The position numbers were made by a program, and so were the translations under genes. From Candidatus Nitricoxidivorans perseverans (GTDB taxonomy: Bacteria > Pseudomonadota > Gammaproteobacteria > Burkholderiales > Rhodocyclaceae): DNA of 64,000 bases. The notes beneath the pieces were generated by a model. That model did no database searches. It saw only the letters and a list, made by a program, of their open reading frames with translations, and had not been told where the DNA came from. The stretch spans positions 2,234,282-2,298,281 of the forward strand of contig CP107246.1 of the NCBI GenBank assembly GCA_030246985.1, given 5' to 3'. Each line of letters opens with the position of its first letter. The stretch's first letter is position 1. Shown here one piece after another: positions 22,969 to 38,202 of this stretch.

Positions 22969-23655
22969 TCAGACCGGATTATTGGTGATGGACGCGGGAG
23001 GGAATGGGCGGAAATGCGAGGCAATCGAGCCCTTATTTTTTCCAACTTCCCGCAAGGGTGGCGGGCGATAGCAATAAAGCCGGCTTTGGCGTCTGTCGTC
23101 GACCTCGACGACCCGAACCGGCTCGGCTCCGGGCGCCGGGAAGCTGTTGCTGATCAGTAGTGCGTCCGGCCGCATTTCGCCCTGCGCCTTGACCCAGAGG
23201 CGCGGCATCGGTGCCGGCGACAGAAATGCGTAGACCACATCAAATTGGCCCAAGTGCCGGCGCCAGAAATTGCCATGCCGGATATGGCAGTTGGGCAGGC
23301 CGAGCGCGGCAAGTTTGGCCCAGAGCCAGGGCAGCGGCGCATGTTCGATGCCGAGAAAATCGCAATCCGGCCGGGCGCGGGCTAGGCGCCTGAGCAGGCC
23401 GCCGTCGCCGCAGCCAAGGTCGATGAAGCGGCAGGGCGAGCGGGGCAACAGGGTTGCGACGGCATCGGCGGTCGTCGCGTTGGTGAGAAAAATGGGTACG
23501 CGGCTTTTGTCGGTGCGCCAGAAAACGAGCAGCAGAAGCACGAAGGCGGCCAGATACCATCCCGGCGGGATGTCCGGGCGGAAAACAATAGTGAACACGA
23601 CGGCGGCGAGGCCGCCGAGAATCTGGGCGATCAAGGCTGTGCGGATGGGTGGCAT
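22969..23655 (-). CDS. Membrane-anchored class I SAM-dependent methyltransferase
   Basis: The protein (228 aa from ATG at 23655; an ATG at 23685 would give 238 aa) has two hydrophobic helices at about residues 8-26 and 33-47. A Rossmann methyltransferase domain follows, with motif I FIDLGCGDGG at 77-86, an acidic motif II (FLGIEHAPL) and a motif IV region (FDVVYAFLSPAPM). The substrate cannot be inferred. I prefer 23655 because a TATCAT hexamer lies six bases upstream and the longer frame runs back through the tRNA genes. It is divergent from the tRNA-tuf transcription unit and 12 bp upstream of the ParA-like gene. Confidence 0.78.
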   Translation of the reverse strand: MPPIRTALIAQILGGLAAVVFTIVFRPDIPPGWYLAAFVLLLLVFWRTDKSRVPIFLTNATTADAVATLLPRSPCRFIDLGCGDGGLLRRLARARPDCDFLGIEHAPLPWLWAKLAALGLPNCHIRHGNFWRRHLGQFDVVYAFLSPAPMPRLWVKAQGEMRPDALLISNSFPAPGAEPVRVVEVDDRRQSRLYCYRPPPLREVGKNKGSIASHFRPFPPASITNNPV

Positions 23656-23661
23656 CGGCCG

Positions 23662-23667
23662 ATGATA
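23662..23667 (-). promoter_or_regulatory. Candidate -10 for the methyltransferase gene
   Basis: On the minus strand TATCAT ends six bases before the ATG at 23655, so transcription could start at the initiation codon. There is no recognisable -35; that position coincides with the divergent tRNA promoter. Confidence 0.3.
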
Positions 23668-23684
23668 CGGGGGAGCGATCGGCA

Positions 23685-23713
23685 TTGACAATGTTTCCGT
23701 TCCAAAAGATAAT
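23685..23713 (+). promoter_or_regulatory. tRNA-tuf operon promoter
   Basis: TTGACA (23685-23690) and GATAAT (23708-23713) are separated by 17 bp, a near-consensus sigma70 promoter. The -10 is followed by the GC-rich discriminator GCGCCG, typical of stable-RNA promoters under stringent control. The start near 23720 is about 7 bases before the mature 5' end of tRNA-Tyr. Confidence 0.8.
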
Positions 23714-23726
23714 GCGCCGTTTCGCT

Positions 23727-23811
<85 letters not shown>

Positions 23812-23847
23812 GAGAATTTGTTGGCAGTGTGCGGTTACACGGCGCGG

Positions 23848-23921
<74 letters not shown>

Positions 23922-23938
23922 GATGGTTTTGCAGGCAG

Positions 23939-24013
<75 letters not shown>

Positions 24014-24045
24014 TTATTTGTTTTGACTGATTGGGGTAAGTGATC

Positions 24046-25236
<1,191 letters not shown>

Positions 25237-25258
25237 CTCATTCGACAACTTTCCCCGC

Positions 25259-25334
25259 AGGGGCGTAGCTCAATTGGCAGAGCGACGGTCTCCAAAACCG
25301 TAGGTTGGGGGTTCGATTCCCTCCGCCCCTGCCA
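25259..25334 (+). tRNA. tRNA-Trp (CCA)
   Basis: A 76-base tRNA with acceptor AGGGGCG / CGCCCCT, anticodon CCA at 25292-25294 in an ACGGT/ACCGT stem, T-loop GGTTCGATTCC and encoded CCA at the 3' end. It lies 22 bp after tuf and 35 bp before secE, as in many gammaproteobacteria and betaproteobacteria. Confidence 0.97.
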
Positions 25335-25369
25335 ACCGAACCAGATGATCGCTGACGTTATTACGCACT

Positions 25370-25717
25370 ATGGCCGATAAGCTCAAGTTTGCGCTGGCAC
25401 TGCTGTTGCTGGTTACCGGTGTGGCCGGTTTCTATCTTCTTGGCGAACAGCCGATGATCCTGCGCGTATTGTCGGTGCTGGCGGGTTTGGTCGCATCGGT
25501 GGCGGTCGCCTGGTTCACGGAGCCCGGTCAGCGCTTTTTCGTGTTTGGTCAGGAGGCGCTGACGGAGACCCGGAAAGTCGCCTGGCCGACCCGAAAGGAG
25601 TCGATTCAGACGACGGGAGTCGTATTTGCCTTCGTGCTGCTGATGGCGGTCATGCTCTGGGTTGCCGACAAGAGCCTCGAGTGGGTGCTTTATGACCTCG
25701 TGCTGGGCTGGAAATAA
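25370..25717 (+). CDS. secE: Preprotein translocase subunit SecE
   Basis: SecE (115 aa) clamps SecY in the SecYEG channel. Three transmembrane helices are visible (about 6-25, 28-47 and 85-105), as in proteobacterial long-form SecE. The conserved amphipathic segment before the last helix is [14 protein letters not shown]. nusG starts 5 bp after the stop, the universal secE-nusG pairing. Confidence 0.95.
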   Translation: MADKLKFALALLLLVTGVAGFYLLGEQPMILRVLSVLAGLVASVAVAWFTEPGQRFFVFGQEALTETRKVAWPTRKESIQTTGVVFAFVLLMAVMLWVADKSLEWVLYDLVLGWK

Positions 25718-25721
25718 GGAT

Positions 25722-26255
25722 ATGACAAAACGCTGGTACGTCGTTCACGCCTACTCCGGTTTCGAGAAGAGCGTAAAAAAGGCGCTGGCCGAGCGCATCG
25801 TTCGTGCCGGCATGCAGGACAAGTTCGGCCAGATTCTGGTGCCCGTCGAAGAAGTGGTCGAGATGAAGGGTGGCCAGAAAAGCATTTCCGAGCGCAAGTT
25901 CTTCCCGGGCTACGTGCTTGTTGAAATGGACATGGACGATGATTCCTGGCACTTGGTCAAGAGCACGGCCAAGGTGACCGGTTTCGTTGGCGGCACTGCC
26001 ACCAAGCCGACGCCGATCTCCGAAAAGGAGGTCGAGAAGATCATGCAGCAGATGCAGGAGGGCGTGGAGAAACCGCGCCCCAAGGTGTTGTTCGAGGCTG
26101 GCGAGATGGTGCGGGTCAAGGAAGGCCCGTTCACCGATTTCAATGGCACCGTCGAGGAAGTGAATTACGAAAAGAGCCGCCTGCGTGTTTCCGTGACCAT
26201 CTTTGGTCGCGCCACGCCGGTGGAACTGGAATTTGCGCAGGTCGAGAAAGCGTAA
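25722..26255 (+). CDS. nusG: Transcription termination/antitermination factor NusG
   Basis: NusG (177 aa) binds the RNA polymerase clamp and links it to Rho or ribosomal S10. The NGN domain begins [18 protein letters not shown] and contains the [11 protein letters not shown] core. The C-terminal KOW domain contains [21 protein letters not shown] at 25722 is preceded by AAGGA; the longer frame upstream lies in secE. rplK follows after a 92-bp leader. Confidence 0.97.
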   Translation: MTKRWYVVHAYSGFEKSVKKALAERIVRAGMQDKFGQILVPVEEVVEMKGGQKSISERKFFPGYVLVEMDMDDDSWHLVKSTAKVTGFVGGTATKPTPISEKEVEKIMQQMQEGVEKPRPKVLFEAGEMVRVKEGPFTDFNGTVEEVNYEKSRLRVSVTIFGRATPVELEFAQVEKA

Positions 26256-26347
26256 CGTTCCGGCTCGCCGGAAGCCTTGATTCCGGCAAAGAGGAGCGCG
26301 AGTAGGGAAAACGAAAGCGCGTTACCACTCATCAGTTAGGAGCCATC
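26256..26347 (+). promoter_or_regulatory. rplK-rplA leader region
   Basis: The 92-bp gap between nusG and rplK contains a hairpin, TTCCGG (26258-26263) with CCGGAA (26268-26273) around CTCG, and no T tract. L1 represses its own operon by binding this leader in other bacteria; that role here is inference. A TTAGGAG Shine-Dalgarno precedes rplK. Confidence 0.35.
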
Positions 26348-26779
26348 ATGGCAAAGAAGATCATCGGCTACATCAAGCTGCAAGTGCCGGCCGGCAAGGC
26401 GAACCCCTCGCCCCCGATCGGTCCCGCGCTCGGCCAGCGCGGCCTCAACATCATGGAGTTCTGCAAGGCGTTCAACGCCAAGACCCAGGGCATGGAGCCC
26501 GGTCTGCCGATCCCCGTGGTGATTACCGCCTTCGCGGACAAGAGCTTTACCTTCATCATGAAGACGCCGCCCGCGACCGTCCTCATCAAGAAGGCGGCCG
26601 GTGTCCAGAAGGGGTCGCCGAAGCCCCATACCGACAAGGTCGGCAAGCTGACCCGCGCCCAAGCCGAGGATATCGCCAAGGCCAAAATGCCGGACCTCAC
26701 CGCCGCCGACATGGATGCCGCGGTGCGCACCATCGCCGGCAGCGCCCGCAGCATGGGCATTACCGTGGAGGGAGTCTGA
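26348..26779 (+). CDS. rplK: 50S ribosomal protein L11
   Basis: L11 (143 aa) forms the stalk base with 23S rRNA helices 43-44 and is needed for RelA activation and for thiostrepton action. The N-terminal domain has the proline-rich [19 protein letters not shown], and the C-terminal RNA-binding domain ends in [13 protein letters not shown]. The length is standard. rplA starts one base after the stop. Confidence 0.98.
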   Translation: MAKKIIGYIKLQVPAGKANPSPPIGPALGQRGLNIMEFCKAFNAKTQGMEPGLPIPVVITAFADKSFTFIMKTPPATVLIKKAAGVQKGSPKPHTDKVGKLTRAQAEDIAKAKMPDLTAADMDAAVRTIAGSARSMGITVEGV

Positions 26780-26780
26780 C

Positions 26781-27488
26781 ATGGCACAGCATTCCAAGCG
26801 CGCTGCCGCGGTCCGCGCCAAGGTTGACCGCCTGAAGAACTACCCGCTCGCCGAGGCGCTGACCCTCGTCAAGGAAAACGCCACGGCCAAGTTCGACGAG
26901 TCCATCGACGTCGCCGTCAATCTCGGGATCGATGCCAAGAAATCCGACCAGCTGGTGCGCGGCTCCGTCGTGCTGCCGGCCGGCACCGGCAAGACCGTGC
27001 GCGTCGCCGTCTTTGCCCAGGGCGCCAAGGCCGAGGAGGCCAGGGTGGCGGGTGCCGATGTTATCGGCTTCGACGACCTTGCCGCCGCCGTCAAGGGCGG
27101 CGCCATCGATTTCGACATCTGCATTGCCACGCCCGATGCCATGAAGGTTGTCGGCCAGCTCGGCCAGATACTGGGCCCGCGCGGCCTGATGCCGAATCCG
27201 AAGGTTGGCACCGTGACCATGGATGTCACCACCGCGGTCAAGAATGCCAAGGCCGGCCAGGTTCAGTACCGCACCGACAAGGGCGGCATCGTCCAGTGCA
27301 CGATCGGGCGCGCTTCCTTTACCGTCGAGGCGCTGCAACAAAACCTCGGCGCCTTGATCGGAGCGTTGAACAAGGCCAAGCCGGCGTCGTCGAAAGGACA
27401 GTATTTGAAGAAGATATCGCTGTCCTCGACGATGGGCGCCGGTGTGCGCGTCGATCAGGCCAGTTTGTCGTCGCAGCAACAGCAGTAA
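26781..27488 (+). CDS. rplA: 50S ribosomal protein L1
   Basis: L1 (235 aa) forms the mobile stalk of the large subunit at the E site and represses the L11 operon. The signature [15 protein letters not shown] and the [10 protein letters not shown] region are present. ATG at 26781 is preceded by GGAGGGA. The C-terminus carries a short Gln tail (SSQQQQ). A 225-bp leader separates it from rplJ. Confidence 0.98.
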   Translation: MAQHSKRAAAVRAKVDRLKNYPLAEALTLVKENATAKFDESIDVAVNLGIDAKKSDQLVRGSVVLPAGTGKTVRVAVFAQGAKAEEARVAGADVIGFDDLAAAVKGGAIDFDICIATPDAMKVVGQLGQILGPRGLMPNPKVGTVTMDVTTAVKNAKAGQVQYRTDKGGIVQCTIGRASFTVEALQQNLGALIGALNKAKPASSKGQYLKKISLSSTMGAGVRVDQASLSSQQQQ

Positions 27489-27713
27489 AGACTTTGGGCC
27501 GCCGCGCCGCCCGATCGGGGCGCGGCGGGTTGTCAAAGACCGTAGGTGTCTCCTGAAATGGGGACTTAATTGCCGGCAGCGGTTTTTATGCTGGGGAAGC
27601 CTACGCAGATGGCGTCGCCCGATGACAGGATATGGAGTCGCAAGCCCCATGGCTCCTGAATGAAGGTCGCCGTTTTGCCCTGTAGTCAGGGGCGTATTTA
27701 CTAGGAGTTGACC
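27489..27713 (+). promoter_or_regulatory. rplJ (L10) leader with GC-rich hairpin
   Basis: The untranslated stretch between rplA and rplJ opens with a 10-bp GC-only stem, CCGCCGCGCC (27499-27508) with GGCGCGGCGG (27519-27528), without a T tract. The following 180 bases contain further pairings, such as ATGG/CCAT around 27630-27650. In E. coli the equivalent leader binds the L10-(L7/L12)4 complex to repress translation; position and length support the same role here. A covariance search with the L10 leader model would decide. Confidence 0.5.
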
Positions 27714-28238
27714 TTGGGTCTCAATCTCGAAGAGAAAAAGGCGGTAGTTGCCGAAGTATCCACGCAGGTGGCGGGTGCCCAGGCGATCATCGTCGCTGAG
27801 TACCGTGGTCTGGAAGTGGGCAATATCACCACCTTGCGCGCCAACGCGCGCAAAGGCGGGGTCTACCTGCGTGTGCTGAAGAATACCCTTGTGCGTCGCG
27901 CCGTCGCCGGCACGCCGTTCGAGGGCCTCAAGGGGCAGATGGTCGGCCCGCTGATCTACGGGATCTCCAGGGATCCCGTGGCGGCGGCCAAGGTGCTCCA
28001 CGACTTCGCCAAAGGCAACGATAAGCTCGTCATCAAGGGCGGCGCGATGGCCAACTACGTCATGGACGCCAATGGCGTCAGGGCGCTGGCCACCATGCCG
28101 AGCCGAGAGGAACTGCTGTCGAAGCTTCTGGGCACCATGCAGGCGCCGATTGTCCAGTTCGTCCGTACCCTCAACGAAGTCCCGACCAAGTTTGTCCGGG
28201 GCCTCGCGGCGGTGCGCGATCAGAAACAGGCCGCGTAA
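27714..28238 (+). CDS. rplJ: 50S ribosomal protein L10
   Basis: L10 (174 aa) anchors the L7/L12 dimers to the ribosome stalk. It is recognised by [15 protein letters not shown] at the N-terminus and [24 protein letters not shown] in the rRNA-binding domain. The start is unusual. TTG at 27708 abuts the AGGAG Shine-Dalgarno (27703-27707), so I choose the TTG at 27714, which gives proper six-base spacing and aligns with the family MxLNL start. A weak start fits a gene under translational autorepression. Confidence 0.95.
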   Translation: MGLNLEEKKAVVAEVSTQVAGAQAIIVAEYRGLEVGNITTLRANARKGGVYLRVLKNTLVRRAVAGTPFEGLKGQMVGPLIYGISRDPVAAAKVLHDFAKGNDKLVIKGGAMANYVMDANGVRALATMPSREELLSKLLGTMQAPIVQFVRTLNEVPTKFVRGLAAVRDQKQAA

Positions 28239-28280
28239 TTTCGAATCACGAAACCAATTATTCATTCAGGAGTTGTAATC

Positions 28281-28655
28281 ATGGCTGTTAGCAAAGCTGA
28301 AATCCTCGATGCCATCGCCGGCATGACCGTTCTCGAACTGTCCGAACTGATCAAGGAAATGGAAGAGAAGTTCGGCGTTTCCGCCGCCGCCGCCGCTGTC
28401 GCCGTGGCTGCCCCAGTTGCCGCTGCCGCTGCGGTCGAAGAGCAGACCGAATTCACCGTCATGCTGATGGCGGCGGGCGAGAAGAAGGTCGAGGCGATCA
28501 AGGTCGTTCGTGCCGCCACAGGCCTGGGCCTCAAGGAAGCCAAGGACCTGGTCGACGGCGCGCCGAAGCCTGTCAAGGAAGGCATCCCGAAGGCCGATGC
28601 CGAGGCCCTCAAGAAGCAGCTGGAAGAAGTCGGCGCCAAGGTCGAGATCAAGTAA
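28281..28655 (+). CDS. rplL: 50S ribosomal protein L7/L12
   Basis: L7/L12 (124 aa) is the multicopy stalk protein that recruits translational GTPases. The N-terminal dimerisation domain, an Ala-rich flexible hinge (about 35-55) and the factor-binding C-terminal domain ([22 protein letters not shown]) are all present. A CAGGAG Shine-Dalgarno precedes the ATG. It is followed by the rplL-rpoB attenuator-like region. Confidence 0.98.
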   Translation: MAVSKAEILDAIAGMTVLELSELIKEMEEKFGVSAAAAAVAVAAPVAAAAAVEEQTEFTVMLMAAGEKKVEAIKVVRAATGLGLKEAKDLVDGAPKPVKEGIPKADAEALKKQLEEVGAKVEIK

Positions 28656-28673
28656 TCCGTTGGCCCCCCATGT

Positions 28674-28756
28674 GCTGGCGGCCTTGAGGTCGCCAGCCTT
28701 TCCCATTTTCCAGGCACCAGAACACAGGGTTTGGATTTCCCCGATCCCTGTTTTTT
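28674..28756 (+). terminator. rplL-rpoB intergenic hairpins (attenuator-like)
   Basis: Two hairpins lie between rplL and rpoB. GCTGGCG (28674-28680) pairs with CGCCAGC (28691-28697), followed only by a weak pyrimidine tract. ACAGGG (28724-28729) pairs with CCCTGT (28746-28751) and runs into six Ts. This is where E. coli has a partial terminator that sets the ratio of ribosomal protein to RNA polymerase subunits; partial termination or RNase processing here is inference. Confidence 0.5.
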
Positions 28757-28779
28757 GATTCCTGATAGCCGGAGCGACC

Positions 28780-31700
28780 ATGACGTACTCCTATACCGAG
28801 AAGAAACGCATCCGCAAGAGCTTTGCCAAGCGCGCCGATGTGCTTGACGTGCCCTTCCTGCTGGCAACGCAACTGGAGTCCTATACCCAGTTCCTGCAAG
28901 TGGATGTGCCTCTGCAGAATCGGCGCAATCAGGGCTTGCAGGCGGCGTTCACTTCGATCTTCCCGATCGCCTCGCATTCGGGCAACGCCCGCCTCGAGTA
29001 TGTCGACTACCGGCTGGGCGAGCCGCCTTTCGATGTCAAGGAATGCCATCAGCGCGGCCTGACCTTCGCCTCCCCGCTGCGCGCGCGCGTGCGTCTCGTG
29101 ATCATGGATCGCGAGGCCGGCGGCGACAAGATCAAGGAAGTCAAGGAGCAGGAGGTCTACATGGGCGAGATTCCGCTCATGACGACGACGGGCTCCTTCG
29201 TCATCAACGGCACCGAGCGCGTCATCGTCTCCCAGCTGCACCGCTCCCCCGGCGTATTCTTCGAGCATGACAAGGGCAAGACCCACAGCTCGGGGAAACT
29301 ACTGTTCTCGGCCAGGATCATTCCCTATCGCGGCTCATGGCTCGACTTCGAGTTCGACCCGAAGGATTTCCTCTATTTCCGGGTCGACCGCCGCCGAAAG
29401 ATGCCGGTGACCATCCTGCTCAAGGCCATCGGCATGACGCCGGAACAGATACTGGCCACGTTCTTCGAATTCGACACCTTTCACGTATCGAAAAAAGGCA
29501 TCCAATTCGAACTGGTCCCTGAGCGCCTGCGCGGCGAGGTGGCCAAATTCGATTTTTCCGACAAGGCCGGCAAGGTGATCGTTCCGAAGGACAAGCGCAT
29601 CACCGCCAAGCACATCCGAGAACTCGGCGATGCGGGCATCAAGAAGATCACCGTGCCCGAAGAGTTCATGCTCGGACGCGTCATTGCCCAGAACGTCGTC
29701 GATCAGGAAACCGGCGAGATACTGGCCGGTGCGAACGAGGAAATCACCGACGGCCTGCTCGCCAGGCTGGCCGAGGCGGGCGTCCAGACGCTGAAGACGC
29801 TCTATGTCAACGACCTGGATCGCGGCGCCTATGTTTCATCGACGCTGCGCACCGATGAAACGGCCGATCAGTGGCAAGCACGTGTTGCCATTTACCGCAT
29901 GATGCGGCCGGGCGAGCCACCCACCGAGGATGCCGTCGAGTCTCTTTTCAACGGGCTGTTCTATTCCGCGGAGCGCTATGATCTTTCCGCCGTCGGCCGG
30001 ATGAAATTCAATCGGCGCGTCGGTCGCGCCGAGCTGGAGGGGGAACCGACTCTGTCGAACCAGGACATCGTCGATGTGATCCGCATCCTGGTCGAATTGC
30101 GAAATGGCCGCGGCGAGGTGGACGACATCGATCACCTGGGCAACCGTCGCGTGCGTTCCGTCGGCGAACTGGCCGAGAACCAGTTCCGCGCCGGTCTGGT
30201 GCGCGTGGAGCGGGCCGTGAAGGAGCGGCTGGGCCAGGCCGAGTCGGACAACCTGATGCCGCACGACCTGATCAACGCCAAGCCGATCAGCGCCGCGATC
30301 AAGGAGTTTTTCGGCTCCAGCCAGCTTTCCCAGTTCATGGATCAGACCAATCCGCTGTCCGAGATCACGCACAAGCGTCGTGTTTCGGCCCTCGGCCCGG
30401 GCGGTCTGACCCGCGAGCGCGCCGGTTTCGAGGTGCGCGACGTGCACCCGACTCACTATGGCCGCGTCTGCCCGATCGAGACGCCAGAAGGCCCGAACAT
30501 CGGCCTGATCAACTCGCTGGCGCTCTATGCCCGCACCAACCAGTACGGCTTCATGGAGACGCCCTACCGCAAGGTGGAGGGCGGCCATGTCACCGACCAG
30601 ATCGAATACCTGTCGGCGATCGAGGAAGGCAACTTCGTGATCGCCCAGGCCAACGCACAGCTCGACAAGAAGGGGAAGCTGACCGACGAACTGGTGTCCT
30701 GCCGTTTCAAGGCCGAATTCGAGCTGAAGACCCCGGATGAGGTCCAGTACATGGACGTGGCGCCTGGCCAGATCGTTTCGGTCGCTGCCTCGCTGATCCC
30801 CTTCCTCGAGCATGACGACGCCAACCGTGCGCTGATGGGTGCCAACATGCAGCGCCAGGCCGTGCCCTGCCTGCGTCCCGAGAAGGCGCTGGTCGGCACC
30901 GGCATCGAGCGCACCGTGGCGGTCGACTCCGGCACTGCGGTACAGGCCCTGCGCGGCGGCATCATCGACTACATCGACGCCAACCGCATCGTCGTGCGCG
31001 TCAATGATGCCGAGACGGTGCCGGGCGAAGTGGGCGTCGATATCTACAACCTGATCAAATACACGCGCTCCAACCAGAACACCAATATCAACCAGCGGCC
31101 TGTGGTCAAGGTTGGCGACATCATCGCCAAGGGCGACGTGGTTGCCGACGGCGCCTCGACAGACCTCGGCGAACTGGCGCTCGGCCAGAACATGCTGGTG
31201 GCCTTCATGCCCTGGAATGGCTACAACTTCGAGGACTCCATCCTGATCTCAGAGCGGGTGGTGGCCGAAGACCGCTTCACCTCGATCCACATCGAGGAAC
31301 TGACGGTGGTGGCGCGCGACACGAAACTCGGCGCAGAGGAAATCACGCGCGACATCGCCACGCTCGGCGAGGCGCAGCTGGGTCGTCTCGACGAGTCCGG
31401 CATCGTCTATATCGGCGCCGAGGTCGAGGCCGGCGACGTGCTGGTCGGCAAGGTCACGCCCAAGGGCGAGACCCAGCTGACGCCGGAAGAGAAGCTGCTG
31501 CGCGCGATCTTCGGCGAGAAGGCCTCCGATGTGAAGGATACCTCGCTGCGCGTGCCCTCCGGCATGTCCGGCACGGTCATCGACGTGCAGGTGTTCACCC
31601 GCGAGGGCATCGAGCGCGACAAGCGCGCCCAATCGATCATCGACGACATGCTGAAGGGCTACAAGCAGGATCTGGCCGACCAGATGCGGATCGTCGAACG

Positions 31701-32883
31701 CGACACCTTCGCTCGCATCGAGAAGCTGCTGACCAACAAGGTGGCCAGCAAGGGGCCAAAGAAACTGGCCAAGGGCAGCAAGATCACCAAAGCCTATCTA
31801 GAGGCCGTCGAGCACTACCACTGGTTCGACATTTCTCTCGAGAACGAGGAAGCGCAACAGCAGCTTGAAAACCTGCGCGACAGCTTGGAGCAGACTCGCA
31901 AGGATTTCGATGTTGCCTTCGAGGCGAAGAAGAAGAAGCTCACTCAGGGCGACGAACTGCCGCCCGGCGTGCAGAAGATGGTCAAGGTATATCTGGCCGT
32001 CAAGCGCCGCCTGCAGCCGGGCGACAAGATGGCCGGCCGTCATGGCAACAAGGGTGTCGTTTCGAAGATTGTGCCCGTCGAGGACATGCCCCATATGGAG
32101 GACGGCACGCCGATGGATATCGTCCTCAACCCGCTGGGCGTGCCTTCGCGGATGAACATCGGCCAGATACTGGAGACGCATCTTGGCTGGGCCGCAAAGG
32201 GGCTTGGCATCAAGATCGGCGAGATGCTTCGCCGGCAGTCGGCCGCGGCCGAGGTGCGGAAGTTCCTCAACCGGATATACAAGGCCTCCGGCCACGGCGA
32301 GGAAGTGGACGATCTCGCCGATGGCGAGATCGTCGAGCTCGCTGGCAACCTGTCCGGCGGCGTACCTTTCGCAACTCCGGTGTTCGATGGCGCAAAGGAA
32401 GAGGAAATCAGGACCATGCTGGATATCGCCTATCCTGACGACGTGGCGGAGAGACTCGGCCTGACCGCCGCCAAGACCCAGGCACGGCTCTATGACGGGC
32501 GCACCGGCGAAGCCTTCGAGCGGCCAGTGACCATCGGTTACATGCACGTCCTGAAGCTGCACCATCTGGTGGATGACAAGATGCACGCCCGTTCCACGGG
32601 CCCCTACTCACTGGTGACGCAACAACCGTTGGGCGGCAAGGCCCAGTTCGGTGGCCAGCGCTTCGGCGAGATGGAAGTCTGGGCGCTGGAGGCCTACGGT
32701 GCCTCCTACACGCTCCAGGAAATGCTCACCGTCAAGTCCGACGACGTCAATGGGCGGACCAAGGTTTATGAAAACATCGTCAAGGGCGAGCACAAGATCG
32801 ACGCCGGCATGCCGGAATCCTTCAACGTGCTGGTGAAGGAAATCCGCTCGCTGGCGATCGACATCGACCTGGAACGTTACTGA
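28780..32883 (+). CDS. rpoB: RNA polymerase beta subunit
   Basis: RpoB (1367 aa) carries the fork loop, rifampicin pocket and much of the catalytic cleft. The rifampicin-region sequence [22 protein letters not shown] is of drug-sensitive type (Asp in FMDQ, His in THKR, Ser in SALGPGG), split here over neighbouring blocks. The C-terminal clamp block [19 protein letters not shown] is present. The length is normal for a betaproteobacterium. rpoC starts 24 bp downstream with an AAGGAG site. Confidence 0.98.
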   Translation: MTYSYTEKKRIRKSFAKRADVLDVPFLLATQLESYTQFLQVDVPLQNRRNQGLQAAFTSIFPIASHSGNARLEYVDYRLGEPPFDVKECHQRGLTFASPLRARVRLVIMDREAGGDKIKEVKEQEVYMGEIPLMTTTGSFVINGTERVIVSQLHRSPGVFFEHDKGKTHSSGKLLFSARIIPYRGSWLDFEFDPKDFLYFRVDRRRKMPVTILLKAIGMTPEQILATFFEFDTFHVSKKGIQFELVPERLRGEVAKFDFSDKAGKVIVPKDKRITAKHIRELGDAGIKKITVPEEFMLGRVIAQNVVDQETGEILAGANEEITDGLLARLAEAGVQTLKTLYVNDLDRGAYVSSTLRTDETADQWQARVAIYRMMRPGEPPTEDAVESLFNGLFYSAERYDLSAVGRMKFNRRVGRAELEGEPTLSNQDIVDVIRILVELRNGRGEVDDIDHLGNRRVRSVGELAENQFRAGLVRVERAVKERLGQAESDNLMPHDLINAKPISAAIKEFFGSSQLSQFMDQTNPLSEITHKRRVSALGPGGLTRERAGFEVRDVHPTHYGRVCPIETPEGPNIGLINSLALYARTNQYGFMETPYRKVEGGHVTDQIEYLSAIEEGNFVIAQANAQLDKKGKLTDELVSCRFKAEFELKTPDEVQYMDVAPGQIVSVAASLIPFLEHDDANRALMGANMQRQAVPCLRPEKALVGTGIERTVAVDSGTAVQALRGGIIDYIDANRIVVRVNDAETVPGEVGVDIYNLIKYTRSNQNTNINQRPVVKVGDIIAKGDVVADGASTDLGELALGQNMLVAFMPWNGYNFEDSILISERVVAEDRFTSIHIEELTVVARDTKLGAEEITRDIATLGEAQLGRLDESGIVYIGAEVEAGDVLVGKVTPKGETQLTPEEKLLRAIFGEKASDVKDTSLRVPSGMSGTVIDVQVFTREGIERDKRAQSIIDDMLKGYKQDLADQMRIVERDTFARIEKLLTNKVASKGPKKLAKGSKITKAYLEAVEHYHWFDISLENEEAQQQLENLRDSLEQTRKDFDVAFEAKKKKLTQGDELPPGVQKMVKVYLAVKRRLQPGDKMAGRHGNKGVVSKIVPVEDMPHMEDGTPMDIVLNPLGVPSRMNIGQILETHLGWAAKGLGIKIGEMLRRQSAAAEVRKFLNRIYKASGHGEEVDDLADGEIVELAGNLSGGVPFATPVFDGAKEEEIRTMLDIAYPDDVAERLGLTAAKTQARLYDGRTGEAFERPVTIGYMHVLKLHHLVDDKMHARSTGPYSLVTQQPLGGKAQFGGQRFGEMEVWALEAYGASYTLQEMLTVKSDDVNGRTKVYENIVKGEHKIDAGMPESFNVLVKEIRSLAIDIDLERY

Positions 32884-32907
32884 GAGAACCCCAAGGAGTA
32901 AGCGACG

Positions 32908-37100
<4,193 letters not shown>

Positions 37101-37104
<4 letters not shown>

Positions 37105-37129
37105 CTGTATAGTTCCCGGTAACTATAAT
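37101..37129 (+). promoter_or_regulatory. str operon promoter (rpsL)
   Basis: TTGACT (37101-37106) and TATAAT (37124-37129) with a 17-bp spacer form a near-perfect sigma70 promoter. The -35 contains the rpoC stop codon. The start near 37136 gives a leader of about 50 bases containing a six-codon ORF (ATG 37164 to TAG 37184) that ends two bases before rpsL. Confidence 0.85.
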
Positions 37130-37186
37130 CTTGCCTCTTTGCTCCGGCAGGGGCCGCAACATCATGAATTTTGGAATCCAATAGAT

Positions 37187-38076
<890 letters not shown>

Positions 38077-38087
38077 GTTTTATCGTC

Positions 38088-38117
38088 CCGCGCGGCCTGT
38101 GCCGCGCGGTTTTGTTT
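38088..38117 (+). terminator. Strong intrinsic hairpin between rpsG and fusA
   Basis: CCGCGCGGC (38088-38096) pairs with GCCGCGCGG (38101-38109) around the loop CTGT, followed by TTTTGTTT. It looks like a fully functional rho-independent terminator inside the str operon, splitting rpsL-rpsG from fusA-tuf. No convincing promoter is readable between it and fusA. Confidence 0.8.
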
Positions 38118-38202
38118 CACCGTTCAATTTCCTTGCCGCCTTGATAGCCCGTTTGCGCAATGGGCATCACGGCGGTTTGGCTTAGATAAGGCAGGTAATC
38201 AA

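Noticed and set aside
38118-38202. Promoter for fusA after the rpsG terminator
   Set aside because: TTGATA (38141) and TTGCGC (38153) have no -10 at acceptable spacing; I could not support a call.
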